This document shows, in pieces, positions 58,588 to 64,000 of a DNA stretch of 64,000 nucleotides. Numbering within the stretch: the first letter of the stretch is position 1; every line of letters begins with the position of its first letter. Source of the stretch: Actinocorallia populi (GTDB lineage Bacteria; Actinomycetota; Actinomycetes; Streptosporangiales; Streptosporangiaceae). The DNA lies in contig NZ_PVZV01000003.1 of NCBI RefSeq assembly GCF_002995495.1, positions 1 to 64,000 on the forward strand, given 5' to 3'. The notes under the pieces were generated by a model that was not told the origin of the DNA, made no database searches, and saw nothing but the letters and a program-made list of their open reading frames with translations. Position numbers and translations under genes: made by a program.

Positions 58588-60125
58588 CCGCCGGGCCTGG
58601 CGACGGTCGTGCGCAGCTCCCGTTCGGGGATCAGCCAGACGGCCAGCAGGGTCACCAGGCCCAGCGCCGCGCCGGCCAGGAAGACCACGCCGATGGCGTC
58701 GGCGTGGGCGTCGCGCACGACGGACAGGGCGGGCCCGGACAGGCCGGACAGGTCGAAGCCGTCCGGCCCGGCCTGTCCGGTGAGATCCGCGGCGGCCAGC
58801 CCCTCGCGGGTCCGGTCGGCGACCTGGACGGCCAGGATCGCGCCGAGCACCGTGATGCCCATGGTGCCGCCCAGGGACCGGAAGAAGGAGACGACGCCGC
58901 CGGCCGCGCCGACGTCGGGGAGGTCGACGGTGTTCTGCACGACGAGCACCAGGTTCTGCAGCAGCACGCCGGTGCCCAGGCCCATGAGCACCATGTAGGC
59001 GCCCGCGAGCCAGACGGGCGTCGTGTGGTCCAGGGTGCCCATCAGGGCCAGGCCCGCGACCAGCAGCGCCGCCCCGGCCAGCAGGTACCGCTTCCAGGCT
59101 CCCGTCCTGGTGATGAGCCTTCCGGAGACGGTCGAGCCGAGCAGGTTGCCCACGATCGCCGGCAGCATGAGCAGGCCCGCGGCGGTCGGCGAGAACCCGC
59201 GGGCGATCTGGAAGTACTGGCTGAGGAAGACCGGCCCGCCGAACTGCGAGACGCCGACGGCGACACTCGCGAGGACGGCCAGCAGTGTGGTGCGTTCCAG
59301 GATGACGCGCGGCGGGACCACGGGCTCGGGGTGGCGGCGCTCGACGAGCACCGCGAGCACCAGGGCGGCCAGCGTCCCGGACAGGAACAGCGCGGAGGCG
59401 CCCGACACCCAGGGGAAGTCCTCGCCCGCGAACGACACCCACACCAGCGGCAGGGCCGCCGCGACCGAGATGAACAGCGCGCCCCACCCGTCGACGCGCG
59501 CCTCGCGGTGCAGCGGCTCCAGCCGCAGGAAGCGCTGGATCAGCGCGAGCCCGGCCACCGAGAACGGGAGGATGGCGAAGAAGCACCAGCGCCAGCCCGC
59601 CGTGTCCACCAGGAGGCCGCCGATCAGCGGCCCCGAGACCGTCGACACGGCCATGGCCGAGGCCAGGTAGCCGTTGTAGCGGCCGCGTTCGCGCGGCGAG
59701 ATGATCGCGGCCATGACCGACTGGGTCAGCGCCGTCAGCCCGCCCACGCCCAGCCCCTGCAGCGCGCGGGCCGCCAGCAGTTCGGGCACGTCGCGGGCGA
59801 GCCCGGCCCACAGCGAGCCGAGCAGGAAGACCACTCCCGCCAGCTGCAGGACGCGCTTCTTGTCGTAGAGGTCGGAGAGCTTGGCCCACAGCGGCACGGT
59901 GACGGTCATCGCCAGCAGCGTGGCGGTGAACACCCAGGTGTAGGCGCGCTGGGAGCCGCCGAGGTCGCCGATGATCGTCGGCAGCGCGGTGCTCACGATG
60001 CTCGAGCTGACCATCGCCGTGAAGAGCATCGCCACCAGGCCGAGCACGACCTCGACGATCTGGCGGTGGGTCAGGGGGGCGGCCGCCGGGGGCGCCGGAC
60101 GCGGCGGGCCGGAGATCTCGGTCAC
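58575..60125 (-). CDS. MFS transporter, DHA2 family (EmrB/QacA-like)
   Basis: A 516-residue multidrug exporter with about 14 hydrophobic segments, the number typical of the DHA2 family. Landmarks are SSSIVSTALPTIIGDLGG (motif near helix 1), LSDLYDKKRVLQLAG (loop 2-3), RALQGLGVGGLTALTQSVM, and GGLLVDTAGWRWCFF (antiporter motif C region). It would expel hydrophobic compounds by proton exchange. The GTG start has GGAGG 7 bp upstream. It follows the TetR gene on the same strand after 55 bp, so TetR probably controls it. No cluster operator is present. Confidence 0.94.
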   Translation of the reverse strand: MTEISGPPRPAPPAAAPLTHRQIVEVVLGLVAMLFTAMVSSSIVSTALPTIIGDLGGSQRAYTWVFTATLLAMTVTVPLWAKLSDLYDKKRVLQLAGVVFLLGSLWAGLARDVPELLAARALQGLGVGGLTALTQSVMAAIISPRERGRYNGYLASAMAVSTVSGPLIGGLLVDTAGWRWCFFAILPFSVAGLALIQRFLRLEPLHREARVDGWGALFISVAAALPLVWVSFAGEDFPWVSGASALFLSGTLAALVLAVLVERRHPEPVVPPRVILERTTLLAVLASVAVGVSQFGGPVFLSQYFQIARGFSPTAAGLLMLPAIVGNLLGSTVSGRLITRTGAWKRYLLAGAALLVAGLALMGTLDHTTPVWLAGAYMVLMGLGTGVLLQNLVLVVQNTVDLPDVGAAGGVVSFFRSLGGTMGITVLGAILAVQVADRTREGLAAADLTGQAGPDGFDLSGLSGPALSVVRDAHADAIGVVFLAGAALGLVTLLAVWLIPERELRTTVARPGGQSR

Positions 60126-60180
60126 GGGTCTGCCTCCGCGGTCCTGCGGCCGGTGGTACGGAAAAAAGATACCAGCCGGT

Positions 60181-60867
60181 CTAGTTTTCCGCCGGGGCGG
60201 CCTCCGGCCCCGGGGACCGCCCCGGCGCGGTGAGGCGGTCGACCAGGTCCCGCCAGCCGTCCTCCAGGCGCTCGAGGGTCATGCCGCGCTCGCTGAGCAG
60301 GTGGTGGACGAGCACGGTGTCGAGGTATCCCAGCAGGGTCTGGCCGAGCAGCTCGACGTCACCGCCGGCCCCCGCCTGGCGCAGCAGCAGGGCGACATGG
60401 ACGAACCGCGCGCCGTGGACGGGCCCGGTGTAGCGGTGGACCAGGTCCGCGTTGATGGCGGCGTACAGGTCGTGCCGGTCGAGCTCGTGGCGCAGCACGG
60501 CGGGCCCGAAGGCCTTCAGCCGCTCGACGGGAGGGGCGCCGGGGCCCAGCGGGGGCGGGCCGGAGATGAACGCCCCCTGGAGCCGCCGCTCGTGGTGGTC
60601 CAGCAGGGCATGCAGCAGGCCCATGCGGTTGCCGAAGCGCCGGGAGACGGTGCCCTTGCCGACCTGGGCGGCGGCCGCGACGGCCTCCATGGTGATGCTC
60701 GCCACGCCGCCCTCCTCCAGCAGGCGGGCGGCCTCCTCCAGCAGGCGGGTGCGGTTGCGCGCCGCGTCCGCCCTCAGCCGGGACGGGCCGCCGACCGGGG
60801 CGAGGACGGCCTCCCGCCGCACGATCGCGGAAAGGGGGGACGCCGAGGGCGGAGGGGTGGCGCTCAT
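60181..60867 (-). CDS. TetR/AcrR family transcriptional regulator
   Basis: A 228-residue repressor. After a disordered proline-rich N-terminus, the helix-turn-helix is RTRLLEEAARLLEEGG, ITMEAVAAAAQVGKGTVSRRF and GNRMGLLHALLDHHE. The C-terminal domain is unlike that of the TetR at 10250. It is divergent from an FMN reductase gene across two strong palindromes, and precedes the MFS exporter on its own strand, so it likely represses both the exporter and the reductase in response to a toxic or redox-active compound. Confidence 0.92.
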   Translation of the reverse strand: MSATPPPSASPLSAIVRREAVLAPVGGPSRLRADAARNRTRLLEEAARLLEEGGVASITMEAVAAAAQVGKGTVSRRFGNRMGLLHALLDHHERRLQGAFISGPPPLGPGAPPVERLKAFGPAVLRHELDRHDLYAAINADLVHRYTGPVHGARFVHVALLLRQAGAGGDVELLGQTLLGYLDTVLVHHLLSERGMTLERLEDGWRDLVDRLTAPGRSPGPEAAPAEN

Positions 60868-60890
60868 ACGGAGAGACTAGCGCCCGCGGA

Positions 60891-60914
60891 ATAACCGGGA
60901 CGCGTCCCGGTTAT
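60891..60914. promoter_or_regulatory. TetR operator, palindrome 1
   Basis: A perfect 24-bp palindrome whose core is GGGACG|CGTCCC, flanked by ATAACC and GGTTAT. It lies 23 bp from the TetR start and overlaps its promoter. Confidence 0.8.
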
Positions 60915-60928
60915 AGTGTCACGAGAAA

Positions 60929-60942
60929 CGGGACGCGTCCCG
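60929..60942. promoter_or_regulatory. TetR operator, palindrome 2
   Basis: CGGGACG|CGTCCCG, the same core as palindrome 1. The centres are 33 bp apart, about three helical turns, and this copy ends 27 bp before the FMN reductase start. Confidence 0.8.
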
Positions 60943-60969
60943 CTTAACTTGCCACCAAGGAGTCTCCCC

Positions 60970-61530
60970 ATGTCCGTCCGTGTCCTCGCCCTCGTCGGCA
61001 GCCTCCGCGCCGGCTCGCACAACCTCCAGCTCGCCCACCTCGCCGCCCGGCTCTCCCCCGAGGGCACCGAGATCAGCGTGTACGAGGGGCTGGGCGACCT
61101 GCCCTTCTACAACGAGGACATCGACCGCGAGGGCCTCCTGCCCGACGCCGCCGCGCGCCTGCGCCGGGCCGCCGCGGAGGCGGACACGCTCGTGCTGTTC
61201 ACGCCCGAGTACAACGGCACGATGCCCGCCGTGCTGAAGAACGCGATCGACTGGCTGTCCCGCCCGTTCGGGGCCGGTGCGCTGACCGGAAAGCCCGTCG
61301 CCGTGATCGGCACCGCCTACGGCCAGTACGGCGGCGTCTGGGCCCACGACGAGGCGCGCAAGGCCGTGCGGATCGCGGGCGCGACCCCGCTGGAGGACAT
61401 CACCCTGTCCATCCCCGGCTCGGTGGAGCGCTTCGCCGACATCCACCCCGGCGACGACCCCGAGGTCGTCGAGCGCCTCACCGACGTCATCACCCGCCTC
61501 GCCGAGGCCACGGCCCCGCAGGCCGCCTGA
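60970..61530 (+). CDS. NAD(P)H-dependent FMN reductase/quinone reductase family protein
   Basis: A 186-residue flavodoxin-fold reductase of the NADPH-dependent FMN reductase family, which also includes chromate and azo/quinone reductases. The flavin phosphate loop is LVGSLRAGSHNLQLA; TPEYNGTMPAVLKNAIDWLSR is the family's signature with the conserved Tyr-Asn-Gly; and GTAYGQYGGVWAHDEAR follows. The ATG at 60970 has AAGGAG upstream; the frame opens earlier but crosses the operator. It is divergent from the TetR gene. Confidence 0.93.
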   Translation: MSVRVLALVGSLRAGSHNLQLAHLAARLSPEGTEISVYEGLGDLPFYNEDIDREGLLPDAAARLRRAAAEADTLVLFTPEYNGTMPAVLKNAIDWLSRPFGAGALTGKPVAVIGTAYGQYGGVWAHDEARKAVRIAGATPLEDITLSIPGSVERFADIHPGDDPEVVERLTDVITRLAEATAPQAA

Positions 61531-61627
61531 CCGCCGTCCGCGCCGTCCGAGCCTCCGGAGGGTCCGCGGCCCCGCGACCTGTCCGCTGAGGTCCGCCGGG
61601 TGCTCAGCCTGGCTTCACCCGGCGTTC

Positions 61628-63190
61628 GTGCCGGTCATCTGCACTGGCACCGTGGAGACAACGCGAAGAGGCGTCATTGCGGCGGGTGGACTGAGCGCCC
61701 TGGGACTGGTCTGCGGGCCCACCGGCCCCGCGTCGGCGGCCGCGCCCGACCCGTTCCGGCTGGGGATCGCCTCCGGCGACCCCCGGCCGGACGGGATGGT
61801 GCTGTGGACGAGGCTCGCACCCCGCCCGCTCGCCGAAGACGGCCTCGGCGGGATGGGTTCCGGGAGCGTCGAGGTGCGGTGGCAGATCGCCTCCGACGAA
61901 CGGTTCCGGCGGATCGTCCGGCAGGGGACGGCCACCGCGCGGGCCTCCGGCGGGTTCGCGGTGCACGTCGAGCCGCGCGGGCTCCAGCCGGGGCGGGAGT
62001 ACTTCTACCGGTTCCGCGCCCGGGGCCACCTGTCCCCCGCCGGCCGGACGCGCACCGCCCCGGCGCGCGGCGCGCTGACGCCGATGACGTTCGCGGCGGC
62101 GTCCTGCTCGCACTACGAGCACGGGTACTTCACCGCCTACCGGCGGATGGCCGAGCAGGACCCCGACCTGGTCCTGCACCTCGGCGACTACATGTACGAG
62201 TACGCGCCCGGCTCGTACGGCGGCTCGAACGGCGTCGTGCGCAGGCACACCGGCGGCAAGTGCCAGACGCTCACCGACTACCGGCGGCGGCACGCCCAGT
62301 ACAAGAGCGACCCCGACCTGCGCGCCGCGCACGCCGCCGCGCCCTGGGCCGTCATCTGGGACGACCACGAACTGGAGGACAACTGGGCCGGGGGCAATCC
62401 CGGCTCGGGCGTCCCGGGGTTCACCGCACGCAAGAGGGCCGCGATGCGCGCCTATTACGAGAACATGCCGCTGCGCGCGTCGTCCCGCCCGTCCGGGACG
62501 ACGATGCAGTTGTTCCGCAGGCTCTCGTGGGGCGCGCTCGCCTCCTTCCACCTGCTCGACACCCGCCAGTACCGCACCGACCAGCCCTGCGACGACTGGC
62601 TGCGGACCGGCTGCGACTCGCGGACGAACCCGTCGCACCGGGTCCTCGGCTCCCGGCAGCTGAAGTGGCTGGAGTCCGGCCTGCGCGCCTCGGGCGCCCG
62701 GTGGGACGTCCTCGGCCAGCAGATCTTCCTCGCCCAGCGGGACTTCGCGCTCGGCCCCGCCGTCAAGTCCGGCATGGACTCCTGGGACGGCTACACCGCC
62801 GAACGCGACCGCCTTTTCGACGCCGTCCAGCGCTCGGGCGCACGCAACCCCGTCGTCCTCACCGGCGACGTCCACACCGCCTTCGCCGGCGACCTGCTCC
62901 GCGACTTCGACGACCCGTCCTCCGCCCGCATCGGCGTCGAACTCGTCGCCACCTCGATCGCCAGCGACGGCGACGGCTACCGCGACCGGGGCGTCAACGC
63001 CGCCCTCCTGGCGGAGAACCCGCACTTCGCCTTCGTCGACCAGCGCCGCGGCTACGTCCTCGGCAGGCTCGCCCCCGAGGCCCTCACCGCCGACTTCCAC
63101 ACCCTGGAGTACGTCTCGCGGCGCGGCGCCCCCGCCCGCCGCGCCGCCCGCTTCACCGTCCCGGACGGCGCCCGCTCCCTGGCCCGCTGA
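61628..63190 (+). CDS. PhoD-like alkaline phosphatase, Tat-exported
   Basis: A 520-residue secreted phosphodiesterase/phosphomonoesterase of the PhoD family. The signal peptide has the twin-Arg motif TTRRGVIAAGG followed by a hydrophobic run and an A-S-A cleavage site near residue 37. Metal-site motifs are AAASCSHYEHGYF, LHLGDYMYEYAPG, WAVIWDDHELEDNW and LTGDVHTAFAGD, the Fe/Ca centre of PhoD. The first GTG is at 61628; a GTG at 61652, closer to the Arg pair, is an equally good start, and neither has a clear ribosome site. Its role is phosphate scavenging from esters outside the cell. Confidence 0.93.
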   Translation: MPVICTGTVETTRRGVIAAGGLSALGLVCGPTGPASAAAPDPFRLGIASGDPRPDGMVLWTRLAPRPLAEDGLGGMGSGSVEVRWQIASDERFRRIVRQGTATARASGGFAVHVEPRGLQPGREYFYRFRARGHLSPAGRTRTAPARGALTPMTFAAASCSHYEHGYFTAYRRMAEQDPDLVLHLGDYMYEYAPGSYGGSNGVVRRHTGGKCQTLTDYRRRHAQYKSDPDLRAAHAAAPWAVIWDDHELEDNWAGGNPGSGVPGFTARKRAAMRAYYENMPLRASSRPSGTTMQLFRRLSWGALASFHLLDTRQYRTDQPCDDWLRTGCDSRTNPSHRVLGSRQLKWLESGLRASGARWDVLGQQIFLAQRDFALGPAVKSGMDSWDGYTAERDRLFDAVQRSGARNPVVLTGDVHTAFAGDLLRDFDDPSSARIGVELVATSIASDGDGYRDRGVNAALLAENPHFAFVDQRRGYVLGRLAPEALTADFHTLEYVSRRGAPARRAARFTVPDGARSLAR

Positions 63191-63209
63191 ACCACCCGGC
63201 GGAAAGCCC

Positions 63210-63240
63210 GACGCCCCGGCCTCGCCGGGGCGTCTTCGGT
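63210..63240. terminator. Hairpin terminator between convergent PhoD and FG-GAP genes
   Basis: An 11-bp stem GACGCCCCGGC / GCCGGGGCGTC with a CTC loop, followed by TTCGGT, 19 bp after the phosphatase stop. Confidence 0.75.
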
Positions 63241-63259
63241 TCTCCGGGAGGGGGCGGCC

Positions 63260-64000
63260 TCAGCCGAAGGAGAAGCCGGTCAGACCCCGGCCTTCGAGCG
63301 GGAGCCTGGTGCGGCTCCGGTAGACGCCGCCGGTGAAACCGCCGTCGCCGGGGGCCCCGACCGTCAGGACGCCGCCGGCGATCTTCAGCGCGTTGCCGTA
63401 GTGGGCCGCGGCGCCGAGGCCGGAGGTGACGAGTTCCGCCTTGCGCGCGGTCAGGCCGTGCCGTCTGCGGCCCCGGAGGATCTGGACGGAGCCGGAACCG
63501 GGGATGCCGACCGCGAGGTCGGCGGTCCCGTCCCCGTTCAGGTCGCCCGCCGCCAGGGCCGCGCCGAACAGGTCGTTGCGGCGGGCGTTCCCGGCCAGGC
63601 CTCCGGTGAGCCGGTTCCACATCGGGCCCTCCTCCTTGAAGGACGGCCCGTACAGGACGTGGACGGCGCCCTCGCCGAAGCCCCGGTTCTTGTCGGTGAG
63701 CGCCTCGCCGGGAACGCCGACCGCCAGGTCGTCCCGCCCGTCGGCGTCGAAGTCGGCGGCCGCGAGGGCGCTGCCGAACCCGTCGTTGCGTTCGGGGGAG
63801 CCGCGCAGCCTGCCCGCCTGGGAGATGTTGCGGCCCGTGGAGCGGACGGCGTCCAGGATCGTCACCGAGCCCTCGCCCCGGTGCCCGTCGCCGGGCAGGC
63901 CGACCGCGAGCTCGTCGCGCCCCCTGCCGTCGAAGTTCCCGGCGGCGAGGACCGCCCCGAACGCGTCCGTCTGCGCCTTGCGCCTGCCCTTCCGCCCGAT
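63260..64000 (-). CDS. FG-GAP repeat (integrin alpha-like) protein (partial, 5' end outside window)
   Basis: C-terminal part of a beta-propeller protein; the frame is open to base 64000, so the N-terminus, probably with a signal peptide, is missing. At least three FG-GAP repeats are visible: DAFGAVLAAGNFDGRGRDELAVG, DGFGSALAAADFDADGRDDLAVG and DLFGAALAAGDLNGDGTADLAVG. Each carries a Ca-binding DxDxDG-like loop and is followed by a PG turn. A shortened fourth repeat ends the protein. Streptomyces and relatives encode many such secreted proteins of unknown function. An internal GTG at 63865 lies mid-repeat and is not the start. Confidence 0.88.
   Translation of the reverse strand: MGRKGRRKAQTDAFGAVLAAGNFDGRGRDELAVGLPGDGHRGEGSVTILDAVRSTGRNISQAGRLRGSPERNDGFGSALAAADFDADGRDDLAVGVPGEALTDKNRGFGEGAVHVLYGPSFKEEGPMWNRLTGGLAGNARRNDLFGAALAAGDLNGDGTADLAVGIPGSGSVQILRGRRRHGLTARKAELVTSGLGAAAHYGNALKIAGGVLTVGAPGDGGFTGGVYRSRTRLPLEGRGLTGFSFG

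Noticed and set aside
60126-60180. Possible operator between TetR and MFS genes
   Set aside because: ACCAGCCGGT-like symmetry is short and imperfect; it is not distinguishable from chance in this composition.
1-64000. CRISPR arrays, tRNA or rRNA genes, insertion sequences
   Set aside because: No regularly spaced repeats, cloverleaf-like segments, transposase genes or flanking terminal repeats were found.

Overview
This is about 64 kb of very high-GC DNA from an actinobacterium. A window-internal DUF397 gene, an F420-type LLM oxidoreductase, a mycofactocin-type SDR, many tandem acyl-CoA dehydrogenases, cytochromes P450 with 3Fe-4S ferredoxins, and twin-arginine secretion together point to a Streptosporangiales/Thermomonosporaceae-like soil organism (Actinomadura-like). 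That placement is inference from gene content. No rRNA, tRNA, insertion sequence or CRISPR array was seen.

From 1 to about 34.2 kb, and again from 40.9 to 45.3 kb and 47.5 to 58.6 kb, the window is one large catabolic supercluster. It contains seven acyl-CoA dehydrogenases (ACADs), mostly in tandem pairs; two crotonase-fold enzymes; two CoA-transferase genes, one a double-length fusion; a thiolase; a thiolase-like/DUF35 pair; three aldehyde dehydrogenases; four SDRs; a zinc alcohol dehydrogenase; three P450s; two 3Fe-4S ferredoxins; a Rieske oxygenase; an F420-type oxidoreductase; a fused 2-oxoacid:ferredoxin oxidoreductase; and eight amidohydrolase-superfamily enzymes. Five of the last group are amidohydrolase family 2 paralogs and two are D-aminoacylase-like. 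The combination suggests oxygenase attack on a hydrophobic, probably cyclic or branched substrate, oxidation of alcohols and aldehydes to acids, CoA activation by transferases, beta-oxidation-like and retro-aldol chain cleavage, and hydrolytic ring or amide opening. The substrate cannot be read from the sequence.

The main finding is a recurring 16-bp inverted repeat, RAGTGARY|RYTCACTY, found at 14 places. Each lies 14-157 bp from a start codon in a promoter region of the supercluster, and divergent pairs of operons often carry one or two copies. Its 7-2-7 layout resembles the published KstR2 operator (AAGCAAG-NN-CTTGCTT), so a KstR2-like TetR repressor is the natural candidate. A TetR gene at 10250-10945 lies inside the cluster and has a weaker copy just upstream of its own start. 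A five-gene overlapping ACAD/crotonase operon (17440-22604) lacks a clear copy. It instead faces a GntR gene across a different, perfect 16-bp palindrome.

Two non-catabolic islands interrupt the cluster. At 34.3-40.9 kb lie a HEAT-repeat protein, a frameshifted lipoprotein-like pseudogene, a membrane-anchored NB-ARC/TPR (STAND) ATPase, and a small gene with a DUF397 gene. At 45.3-47.8 kb a MerR/GNAT pair sits between two near-duplicate small dimeric alpha/beta-barrel genes. From 58.6 kb on, the content is unrelated: an MFS exporter, a TetR gene divergent from an FMN reductase across two strong palindromes, a Tat-exported PhoD phosphatase, and a partial FG-GAP repeat protein cut by the window edge.
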